DNA from: Nostoc paludosum FACHB-159
GTDB lineage: Bacteria; Cyanobacteriota; Cyanobacteriia; Cyanobacteriales; Nostocaceae
Assembly (NCBI RefSeq): GCF_014698835.1
Contig: NZ_JACJTU010000065.1
Location: forward strand, 1-32,769
Reading direction: 5' to 3'
DNA length: 32,769 nt
Shown piece after piece: positions 25,377 through 32,682 of the stretch. Numbering within the stretch: position 1 is the first letter of the stretch; each line of letters begins with the position of its first letter. The notes beneath the pieces are model-generated. The model was not told the origin of the DNA and did not search any database. It worked only from the letters and a program-made list of their open reading frames with translations. Made by a program: the position numbers and the translations under genes.

Positions 25377-26561
25377 ATGAAAAAAGACTTCATGTTTACA
25401 TCAGAGTCAGTCACCGAAGGGCATCCAGATAAACTTTGCGACCAGATTAGCGATGCGATCGTCGATCGCTTCTTACAACAAGACCCATATTCGAGAGTAA
25501 TTACAGAATGTGCAGTCTCTACAGGCATCGTTTTTCTCGCCGCCAGATTTGAACCCAACACCAACGTCGATTTTACTAATATAGCCAGACAAGTAATCGA
25601 ACAAGTAGGCTACGAGCATAAAGAATTTAATGGTAAAACTTGCAGCATTTTAACTAGTCTTAGAGAATTACCCTTAGATAAACACCATTTATTTGATGAA
25701 AACAGTTTAACTGACACAGAAATTGAAAAAATCACCGTTAATAATCAAGTAACAGTATTTGGATTTGCCTGCAATCAAACATCGAGTTTCATGCCCTTAC
25801 CAATATGGCTAGCCCACAAACTTGCTAAACAAATTAGTGAAGTCAGACGCCAACAAATGCTTCCATACCTGACTCCCGACGGCAAAACTCAAGTAGGAGT
25901 TGAATATAAAAATCGCCGCCCGTATAGAATTCATAGTATTACAGTTATTGCCAGTCAAAACAAAGCATCAAAACCAGAATTAAAGCAATTACAGGATGAT
26001 ATTCGAGAGACAGTAATTTCTCCTATATTTGAAAATGAAGAAATTAAACCAGATGCACAGACAAGAATATTTATTAATCCAGACGGGCCATTTATTCGCG
26101 GAGGCCCTGCGGTTCATTCTGGGTTAACCGGTAGAAAAAATGCCATAGATACATACGGCGAATATTCCAAACATAGTGGTTCAGCTTTAAGCGGTAAAGA
26201 TCCAATTAGAATCGATAGAATAGGAGCATATATCGCTCGTTATGCAGCGAAAAATATCGTAGCTGCAAAACTAGCAGATGAATGTGAAGTACAGCTTAGT
26301 TATTCTATAGGACTTTCTAGACCTGTGAGTGTCCAAGTCGAAACTTTTGGCACAGGCAAAATTGCAGATGAAGAAATCACAATTCTTTTAGAAAAGCATT
26401 TTGATTTTAGGCTTGCAGGAATTATCAAACAATTTAATTTAAGACATTTACCTGCATTAAATAAAGGTAGTTTCTATAGGAAACTTGCTGCTTATGGCCA
26501 TGTAGGAAGGATAGATATAGAACTACCTTGGGAAAAATTAGATAAAGTTGATGTTTTTTAA
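25377..26561 (+). CDS. Divergent S-adenosylmethionine synthetase (MetK) paralogue
   Basis: 394 aa, MAT fold throughout: start MFTSESVTEGHPDKLCDQIS with catalytic His16, PDGKTQV with Lys170, GGP..SGLTGRK, SGKDP and the ARYAAKNIVAAKLAD helix. Two active-site elements differ from true MetK. The mobile-loop GDQG is replaced by NNQV (122-125). The GDCG/GDAG segment reads VHSG (246-249), so the Asp that contacts methionine in the E. coli enzyme (Asp238) is His247. HGGGAFSGKDP is changed to HSGSALSGKDP. The gene is probably a second copy with altered substrate use or activity, not the housekeeping enzyme. It lies 119 nt after the ATPase gene on the same strand. Start: ATG 25377 after AAAGGTAAAT, a weak site. 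Confidence 0.8.
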   Translation: MKKDFMFTSESVTEGHPDKLCDQISDAIVDRFLQQDPYSRVITECAVSTGIVFLAARFEPNTNVDFTNIARQVIEQVGYEHKEFNGKTCSILTSLRELPLDKHHLFDENSLTDTEIEKITVNNQVTVFGFACNQTSSFMPLPIWLAHKLAKQISEVRRQQMLPYLTPDGKTQVGVEYKNRRPYRIHSITVIASQNKASKPELKQLQDDIRETVISPIFENEEIKPDAQTRIFINPDGPFIRGGPAVHSGLTGRKNAIDTYGEYSKHSGSALSGKDPIRIDRIGAYIARYAAKNIVAAKLADECEVQLSYSIGLSRPVSVQVETFGTGKIADEEITILLEKHFDFRLAGIIKQFNLRHLPALNKGSFYRKLAAYGHVGRIDIELPWEKLDKVDVF

Positions 26562-26574
26562 AAGATAAATTATC

Positions 26575-26720
26575 AAAAAAGAATTCAGGAGTCAGGAGTC
26601 AGTATTCAGAATTAATTTACGATTGACTAACGCTAGGTTATCAGTGGTTGAATTGAATTGATCGCCAAAAGTGATTCTGAATTCTTAATTCTTCAAAATT
26701 GCATAGGCGTAGCCTAACCT
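26575..26720. repeat. Short tandem and HIP-related repeats
   Basis: CAGGAGTCAGGAGTCAG at about 26586-26602, GAATTC-rich repeats near 26580 and 26670, and a GGCGTAGCC palindrome near 26706. They lie between the converging MetK-like and Uma2 genes; no terminator is evident. Confidence 0.45.
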
Positions 26721-26739
26721 AGTCATTCCACTCTAAAAT

Positions 26740-27297
26740 TCAAACTAATTCTGCCTCTTCAAATACCTGCCTTGTGGTTAATTCTAAACCTGGAAGTAGC
26801 GTATCTACAATGGGTGTGTTATCCGTATAAACTTGATTTGATCCATCAGGCAGAAAAACTTTAATACTCATAACTTCTGGATCTATCACCCAAACTCTGG
26901 ACACACCCGCAGCTAAATAATCCTTCGCTTTCTCTTCAAATTCCTTTATCGTCTGGTCTGGAGAGATAATTTCAATTACCAATTCTGGAATTGCAGGACA
27001 AGCTTCATTACGCTTCCAACTTTTGGGTAAACGTTCGTAAGATATGTAGGTTAAGTCTGGTAGAGGTGCCCAATCTTTACCTTGACGTTTTAAGAGAATT
27101 GCCCACTCAGGAAGAACTCTACCTTTGCCTTTGCACCATGCACGAATTAGTAATCCTAAAGCTATCTGTAAACTTGAATGAAAAAATTTTGGAGACACTT
27201 TGGGGACTGCTTGACCATCAACAAACTCATAGTATACATCTCCTTCTGGAAGGCTGAGAAATTCTTCTAAAGTAAGTTGACCTATTATGTTAACCAT
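26740..27297 (-). CDS. Uma2 family (DUF820) putative endonuclease
   Basis: 185 aa from the ATG at 27297, which gives the usual family start MVNIIGQLTLEEFLSLPEGD; an upstream ATG at 27327 is less likely. PD-(D/E)XK-like core: PLPDLTYIS (Asp81), ELVIEIISPDQT (Glu109), then EEKAKDYLAAGVSRVWVIDP with Lys123 and the closing strand. Length is normal and all motifs are present. Convergent with the MetK-like gene. Function in the cell is unknown; the family is very abundant in cyanobacteria. It is a different subtype from the Uma2 protein at 19563, with no coiled-coil tail. Confidence 0.88.
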   Translation of the reverse strand: MVNIIGQLTLEEFLSLPEGDVYYEFVDGQAVPKVSPKFFHSSLQIALGLLIRAWCKGKGRVLPEWAILLKRQGKDWAPLPDLTYISYERLPKSWKRNEACPAIPELVIEIISPDQTIKEFEEKAKDYLAAGVSRVWVIDPEVMSIKVFLPDGSNQVYTDNTPIVDTLLPGLELTTRQVFEEAELV

Positions 27298-27566
27298 AAG
27301 CTTCACAAGATAGTGGCTAATACACATATCCTACATGTGAAACAGTGGGTGTGACTATGAAATTTTGTATGACATTACAACAGCGATCGCTCTCGTATTG
27401 CTAAATTAATTAGGGCTTGCTGTGTTCAGTAATAGTATTTATTTTAACTTTGGAGTACTCTTCCTATTTATAGTACGCTATGCATCTTGGTAAATTATTT
27501 ATTCACAACAATCCAGACTGGAATTGTGACTAACTAGCTTGTATAAGATAGTTGTGATAATTTAAG

Positions 27567-27591
27567 CATTAACCACAATTAGAGGTTAAAA
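27567..27591 (+). promoter_or_regulatory. Inverted repeat and ribosome binding site before the EACC1-like gene
   Basis: TTAACC (27569-27574) and GGTTAA (27584-27589) form an inverted repeat with a 9-nt spacer just before the ATG at 27592; AGAGG (27581-27585) is the ribosome binding site. TTAACC is also the core of cyanobacterial Pho boxes, but the required tandem arrangement is absent, so this is only a weak hint of an operator. Confidence 0.3.
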
Positions 27592-27986
27592 ATGGCGAGT
27601 ACATCCAACGTCCAGATTACCATCGCCTTGCAAGAGCCTGATTTAGATGACGATGAGCTGCAAGACGAAACGCAGAGACTGTTGCAACAGATGCTGGAAC
27701 TGGATGAAGTGGAAGATGCTAGTCTTTTCCGTGAAGCAGAAGCGCCAGCAGGCAGCAAGTCACTTACAGGGTTGGCTGTGGGTTGGCTAACAGCGCAGGT
27801 GAATGCCAAGAATATTAAAGCACTGATGGGATTTTTAGGCGTAGACGCGGAGCGGCTTATCGCCTTGGTAACAAGACTATTGAACTAGAAATTGAGGCCA
27901 ATGGCAAGAAACTGAAAGTAAAAGCCAGCAGTCGGCAAGAACTAGAAGCAGCAATTGAAGCAGCACAGAAATTTGTAGCAGGATAA
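27592..27986 (+). pseudogene. EACC1-like caspase partner gene, frame broken by a 17-nt insert
   Basis: The first frame gives 98 aa, ending VTRLLN at 27888. From 27859 a second frame continues for 42 codons to the TAA at 27984-27986 with LGNKTIELEIEANGKKLKVK and a final helix. Deleting 17 nt (27842-27858) joins the two as ...GFLGDRLGNKTIELE..., a 125-aa protein, and restores the HIP1 decamer GGCGATCGCC. The rebuilt protein has an N-terminal strand (VQITIALQEPD), an acidic helix, a hydrophobic helix and a C-terminal strand-turn-strand-helix. This is the layout of EACC1-type effector-associated proteins that pair with caspases. The restored stop codon is 10 nt before the caspase start, so the genes were an operon. 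Either the 98-aa form is made or the function is lost; a sequencing error is possible but 17 nt of repeat-like DNA argues against it. Confidence 0.75.
27842..27858. repeat. 17-nt repeat-like insert within a HIP1 site
   Basis: TAGACGCGGAGCGGCTT splits GGCG from ATCGCC. The insert resembles cores of the small dispersed repeats of Nostoc and the GCTACGCGGAG segment near 6068. Being 17 nt long, it shifts the frame. Confidence 0.7.
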
Positions 27987-27996
27987 AGAATTTCAA

Positions 27997-30852
27997 ATGG
28001 TTAAGGTAGCGTTGCTGATTGGGGTGAGTGAGTATGAGCCTGGTTTGAATCCGCTACCAGGTGCTGTCAAAGATGTTGAAGCGATGCAGCAAGTACTGGT
28101 ACATCCAGAAATGGGTGGCTTTAGTGAAACAGACATTATGGTGCTAAAAAATCCCCAGCGCCAAGAGATGGAAGAAGCGATCGAAAATCTATTTGCTCAT
28201 CGTCAGAAAGATGATTTGTTGCTGCTTTTTTTCTCTGGTCATGGCATTAAAGATGACACAGGCAGACTTTTCTTAGCAACGCGCACCACACGCAAAACTC
28301 CCAGAGGTGATTTAATTCGCTCATCGGCAGTAGCAGCCAGTGTTGTACATGAAAGTATGAGCCGCAGCCGTTCTAAGCGGCAAGTGGTGATTCTGGACAG
28401 TTGCTTTAGCGGTGCTTTTGCTGAGGGTTTATCAGCCAAAGATGACGGTACAGTAAATATTCGCGAGCAATTAGGAGGAGAGGGGCGGGCTGTTCTCACT
28501 TCATCTAGTTCGACTCAATATTCCTTTGAGCAGCAAGGGTCAGACCTTTCAATTTATACCCGTTATTTGATTGAAGGAATTACAACTGGGGCGGCGGACT
28601 TAGATGAAGATGAGTTTGTCTCAATTGACGAGTTGCATGATTATGCCAGTAATAAAGTTAGAGAAATGCAGCCGACGATGAGGCCAGAAATCTATACCAG
28701 TAGAGAGGGCTTTAAGATTCGACTGGCAAAAGTTCCGCCAGGCGATCCCAAACAGAAGTATCGCAAAGAAGTAGCGCGATACAGTAATCGTGGAGAAGTT
28801 ACTTTTGTCGGTCGCAAGATTTTGGATGCCATGAGAAGCCGCTTAGGACTATCTGAAATAGAAGCAACTGCAATTGAAGATGAAATGTTAGCGGTTACTC
28901 GCCAGGAATTTCGAGAAAAGTTACAGCGATATGAACGGGACTTTAGTGAGGCACTCCAGCAGCAATTAGCCCTGAGTGAAGATGATCTCAATATGTTACG
29001 ACTGAATCTTCAGCAAATTTTGGGGCTGAGGAATGAAGATACAATGCCAATTGAGGTGCGGGTTAAGGCAAGAATTGAAGAATATAAGCGGCATCTACGA
29101 GAGTACGAGCAATCATTATCTGAAGCAATGCGACAAGAGTATCCTCTTAGTCAAACTACTCGCGAACAATTGGAGCAAATGCAGCGTCAATGGCAAATTA
29201 CTGATGAAGATTTAGCATTTCTTGAAAGCCGCGTTACTGCTGAAATAGAACTCTATCGAGATAAATTACAGCAATACGAACAAGCATTTACTAGAGCGGC
29301 AAAGCAGCAGTGTCCTCTTAGTGAAGAGAAACACAATGAACTGCGACATCAACAGCGAATTTTAGGACTCAACCCTAAAGATATTGTGCAAATTGAAGCG
29401 AGAATTAATGCTGAAGTTGAAGCCTTGCAACAGAATTTAAGGCAATATGAGCAAGTACTACGTCAATTAATTCAATACGAATATCCCATTAGTGCTGAAA
29501 ATCGTAAAGATTTACAACGGTTGCAGCAAACTTTAAACATTACTAGTTCAGAAGTTAGTTTGATCGAGGAACAAGTATTTCAAAGCCGCGAAGTTCAACA
29601 AAATCAGCAGCCAGTTCAGGAACAAAAAGGTCAGACTATTCCAAATTTAAAATCTATAGCTGTAACTGAACAACTTCCAAAATCACTAGACGCTTCTACA
29701 ACTAAGCCGAAAATTTTACCGCAAATACCTTGGAAAGTTGCATCGAGTTTAGCTGGGGCAGTAATTACTACTGGAATTTTAATCCAGTTCTTCTCAACCC
29801 AGCAACAAAACCCGTCTTCTCAATCACAAGATTCCAGCAATAATATCTCCTCCATGCCAACCAAACTGGAGCTCGATGGAAATGTCAGCTTAACTGGGGC
29901 TGGTGCGTCTTTTCCAGCACGACTATATGATACCTGGTTTACAGATTTGAACAAAAAATATCCAAATTTGCAAGTTAAGTATCAGTCAGTTGGTAGTGGT
30001 GCTGGAGTTGAGCAATTTATCAAAGGCACAGTAGACTTTGGTGCTAGCGACGTAGCTATGAAAGATGAAGAAATCCAGAAAGTGCCACAGGATAAGGGCG
30101 TTATTTTACTGCCCGTAACTGCTGGTTGTATCGTGCTAGCTTATAACTTGCCAGATGTTGCCGAACTGAAGCTAACACGGGCTGTTTACGCTGATATTTT
30201 ATTAGGCAAAATCAAAACTTGGAACGATCCGAAAATTGCTGCGGCTAACCCTAGTGCTCAACTTCCTAACCAACCAATCATAGTTGTTCATCGTTCCGAT
30301 GGTAGCGGAACCACGGGTGTGTTCACAAAACATCTTAGTGCTATCAGCCCGGAGTGGAAGAGTAAAGTTGGCGAAGGCAAAACTGTGAACTGGCCGACGG
30401 GAATTGGTGGAAAGGGTAATGAAGGTGTTACCGCCCAAATCCAACAAACACAAGGTTCTATTGGTTATGTCGACTACGGCTATGCCAAACAAAATAATCT
30501 GAAATTTTTTGCATTAGAAAACAAAAGTGGTAAGTTTATTTATCCTAGCTTCAAATCAGCCTCTAAAACCTTGGAATCAGTAAGCCTACCAACAAACCTC
30601 CGCGTCTTCATTTCCGATCCAGAAGGAGCTGATTCTTATCCCATTGTTACTTACACTTGGCTTTTAGCTTATAAGAAGTATTCTGATGCCGCAAAAGCCA
30701 AAGCAATCGAAGCAACCATAGACTACGCTTTGACTGAAGGTCAGAAAATTGCCCCTGAATTGGGATATGTTCCTTTACCCCAAAATGTGATTCAAAAAGT
30801 TGCTGCTGCTGCCGATCAAATCAGCCCAGACTATACGATTAGTATAAAATAA
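27997..30852 (+). CDS. Caspase-like protease fused through helical repeats and one TM helix to a PstS-type phosphate-binding domain
   Basis: 951 aa. Residues 1-245 are a caspase-fold (C14, metacaspase/orthocaspase) domain, with KVALLIGVSEYE strand, catalytic His82 in FFSGHG and Cys136 in ILDSCFSGAF. Residues 255-530 hold about five helical units of roughly 57 residues with recurring YEQ, (E/Q)YPLS, LQ and IE positions. The only transmembrane helix is 579-599 (WKVASSLAGAVITTGILIQF) with Lys570, 572 and 580 before it, predicting N-in/C-out. After a Ser/Gln-rich spacer, residues 630-945 are a full PstS-like domain: LTGAGASFPA, VGSGAG (Ser667), GASD (Asp685) and HRSDGSGTT (Arg766, Asp768, Ser770, Gly771, Thr772), matching the phosphate ligands of E. 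coli PstS. Inference: external phosphate binding controls an intracellular protease. No pst transport genes are nearby. Partner: the EACC1-like gene upstream. Confidence 0.9.
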   Translation: MVKVALLIGVSEYEPGLNPLPGAVKDVEAMQQVLVHPEMGGFSETDIMVLKNPQRQEMEEAIENLFAHRQKDDLLLLFFSGHGIKDDTGRLFLATRTTRKTPRGDLIRSSAVAASVVHESMSRSRSKRQVVILDSCFSGAFAEGLSAKDDGTVNIREQLGGEGRAVLTSSSSTQYSFEQQGSDLSIYTRYLIEGITTGAADLDEDEFVSIDELHDYASNKVREMQPTMRPEIYTSREGFKIRLAKVPPGDPKQKYRKEVARYSNRGEVTFVGRKILDAMRSRLGLSEIEATAIEDEMLAVTRQEFREKLQRYERDFSEALQQQLALSEDDLNMLRLNLQQILGLRNEDTMPIEVRVKARIEEYKRHLREYEQSLSEAMRQEYPLSQTTREQLEQMQRQWQITDEDLAFLESRVTAEIELYRDKLQQYEQAFTRAAKQQCPLSEEKHNELRHQQRILGLNPKDIVQIEARINAEVEALQQNLRQYEQVLRQLIQYEYPISAENRKDLQRLQQTLNITSSEVSLIEEQVFQSREVQQNQQPVQEQKGQTIPNLKSIAVTEQLPKSLDASTTKPKILPQIPWKVASSLAGAVITTGILIQFFSTQQQNPSSQSQDSSNNISSMPTKLELDGNVSLTGAGASFPARLYDTWFTDLNKKYPNLQVKYQSVGSGAGVEQFIKGTVDFGASDVAMKDEEIQKVPQDKGVILLPVTAGCIVLAYNLPDVAELKLTRAVYADILLGKIKTWNDPKIAAANPSAQLPNQPIIVVHRSDGSGTTGVFTKHLSAISPEWKSKVGEGKTVNWPTGIGGKGNEGVTAQIQQTQGSIGYVDYGYAKQNNLKFFALENKSGKFIYPSFKSASKTLESVSLPTNLRVFISDPEGADSYPIVTYTWLLAYKKYSDAAKAKAIEATIDYALTEGQKIAPELGYVPLPQNVIQKVAAAADQISPDYTISIK

Positions 30853-31111
30853 TAGTTTTATTCTTAGAACGAAGACACTTTTAAAATAAAATTAAAAATA
30901 AATTTTATCTTTGCAGGGGCGATCGCCAATAGCCAATAATAACCATAGTCATCATACCCCCAGCCCTACCGCGTATTCTTAACACAAAAAATGTTAAATT
31001 TATACCCTTTGAATGAGCCTCTTCAACCTATAGCAAGAGTGTCATCTTACATTAACCGCCTACGATGTAGAACTAGGAAATCAAATTGCAGTATATCTGC
31101 TTATCGAAACT

Positions 31112-31333
31112 ATGGACTGGAAGTATAGGTGGAAAAACGGCTATCGCCCAAGCCGAGATGAAGCAGCAAAAAACCCTCATTTGTTAGATGAAAGTCAGTT
31201 CGAGACTGAACAAGACCGACAGCTAGCTGAAGAAGCTGCAAGGAAGCATTTAGGTATACCTGCACCAACTTTAGACGAAGAAAAATCAATACTACCTCAT
31301 GCAGCTTCGCCTAATGAAAAGGCTCAAAAATAA
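31112..31333 (+). CDS. Small hydrophilic protein of unknown function (73 aa)
   Basis: Starts MDWKYRWKNGYRPSRDEAAK; rich in charged residues, with a helical middle (QDRQLAEEAARKHLGIP) and a disordered tail. No signal or membrane segment. The frame stays open upstream to 31034 without an ATG, and those codons also look protein-like (YDVELGNQIAVYLLIE), so the gene could once have been longer. The ribosome binding site is weak. The family is not recognised. It lies 259 nt downstream of the caspase gene on the same strand; a functional link is not shown. Confidence 0.5.
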   Translation: MDWKYRWKNGYRPSRDEAAKNPHLLDESQFETEQDRQLAEEAARKHLGIPAPTLDEEKSILPHAASPNEKAQK

Positions 31334-31375
31334 TACTGTTTTCCGAAATTTTTGCAACAAATTAATTGGTTGTAG

Positions 31376-31395
31376 GGGCGTATATATATACGCCC
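31376..31395. repeat. Perfect 20-bp palindrome
   Basis: GGGCGTATATATATACGCCC, 43 nt after the small gene at 31112-31333. Perfectly self-complementary, it could act as a terminator stem or as a dispersed palindrome. Confidence 0.6.
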
Positions 31396-31494
31396 ATAAT
31401 CATGTATCTGTAGTAGGAATTTTGTAAAATAGCGCATTGGGTGTTTTTTGCCCATCCATATAGACTCCACATAATTAAAAACTTCGACAAAATA

Positions 31495-32046
31495 ATGCAA
31501 ATTTTTCAACTTTGGAATCAATTAAACACCAAAAAGCTTGCTAAGCTACTCAGTCAAACAGTAGCTTTAGGCGTAGGCGCTATCGTTCTATTTTCAAGTA
31601 ACAATGCTGATGCTGCCGAGCAAGTTATATTAAAATATGGCGATTTTCAAGGCCCAATATCTGTTCAAGAATTAAATCAATTTGCAGAAACTGGCAAGAC
31701 TACCCCAACATTAAGGGCTTATTTGCAGGCGGCTCAACAAGAACCCGCATTAGCACGTAAAGCACTCAAATCTGGCATCAAAGCCGATCGCACTTTTTTA
31801 AATAACTTACTCTCTAGTTGGGCTGGGCCAGTTTTAGTTAACCAAATTGGTGAGGTAGTTCATCCCCCCGCAGGAGAATTAAACCAACAAGCACTACGAA
31901 CTGCTTTAGGTGAATCTATTAAGCAAAATGGTGAAGTTACACTACTGGGAGCTATTCAAAATTATCCTAGTAATTCTGTGGAATTAGAAGGAGACCGTCT
32001 CATCGTTGTCTATGAACGCCTAAGCAATCTGGCAGAAAACTTTTGA
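31495..32046 (+). CDS. Secreted stand-alone DUF1400-type protein
   Basis: 183 aa from the ATG at 31495; the frame is open to 31441 but those residues precede the signal peptide. Signal peptide: basic start (NTKKLAK), hydrophobic core VALGVGAIVLF, likely cleavage after NADA (residue 40). The mature part starts AEQVILKYGDFQGPISVQEL and continues LNQFAETGKTTPTLRAYL. This matches the DUF1400 region that in many cyanobacteria sits at the N-terminus of a periplasmic alpha/beta hydrolase. Here the hydrolase part is absent and the protein ends after this domain, so it has no catalytic triad. Function unknown; it may regulate or bind a partner in the periplasm. Confidence 0.75.
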   Translation: MQIFQLWNQLNTKKLAKLLSQTVALGVGAIVLFSSNNADAAEQVILKYGDFQGPISVQELNQFAETGKTTPTLRAYLQAAQQEPALARKALKSGIKADRTFLNNLLSSWAGPVLVNQIGEVVHPPAGELNQQALRTALGESIKQNGEVTLLGAIQNYPSNSVELEGDRLIVVYERLSNLAENF

Positions 32047-32226
32047 CAGGTAGCTACTGTTGAAATTTAATACCCATGAGTCTACCTCAAGATTCTACCC
32101 TATGACTCAGAAATTCCCTAACGTAATTGTAGAGTTGAATTTAAGCATAAGTAGAACGAGGTGAAAAAACCAAACTATGTAAAGATAAGTAAATACGTAC
32201 AATGTGTCTACAAAGGTAAAAGCGAT

Positions 32227-32682
32227 ATGGGCAGTCGTTTAAGGGTATTTCTGACTAGAGAGCAGGATAGAACTCTTTTAAACCTGAGAACGGCAGATGT
32301 ACCTCAGAAGGTGAAAGACAGAGCCGAAGTGATTAGATTGAGCGGACATGGTTGGTATGTAGAGAAGATAGCAGCACATTTTAACTGGACTGCCCAAACA
32401 GTGAGAGAAGTGTTGCATAGATGGGAAAAGTTAGGCTTAGAAGGTCTTTGGGAGAAACCAGGGCGGGGAGGAAAATCAAGGTGGGTGGAAGCTGACATGG
32501 TTTTCTTAGAAGAATGTTTGGAGCTTGAGCCACGTACATATAACAGTGTTCAGTTAGCTCAAAAATTAGAACAAGAACGCTCCGTAAAATTAAGTCCTGA
32601 CTGGTTAAGACAGGTACTTAAAAAAAGGGGGTCATTTGGAAACGAACCAGAAAAAGCCATAAGAGGAAACAAGATCCGGTAG
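32227..32682 (+). CDS. IS630-family transposase, first frame
   Basis: 151 aa from ATG 32227 (MGSRLRVFLTREQDRTL, the usual start of this group in Nostoc); an in-frame GTG at 32161 is less likely. A helix-turn-helix domain at about 43-66 (WYVEKIAAHFNWTAQTVREV) is followed by a WEKPGRGGK stretch and a second HTH-like part. It binds the transposon ends. Near its end lies A7G5 (32620-32631). A -1 slip there would continue into the second frame, which carries the catalytic domain. Without the slip the frame stops at 32682. Confidence 0.85.
   Translation: MGSRLRVFLTREQDRTLLNLRTADVPQKVKDRAEVIRLSGHGWYVEKIAAHFNWTAQTVREVLHRWEKLGLEGLWEKPGRGGKSRWVEADMVFLEECLELEPRTYNSVQLAQKLEQERSVKLSPDWLRQVLKKRGSFGNEPEKAIRGNKIR

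Noticed and set aside
27567..27591. True Pho box before the EACC1-like gene
   Set aside because: Only an inverted TTAACC pair is present; the tandem direct repeats with 3-nt spacing that define the cyanobacterial Pho box are missing.
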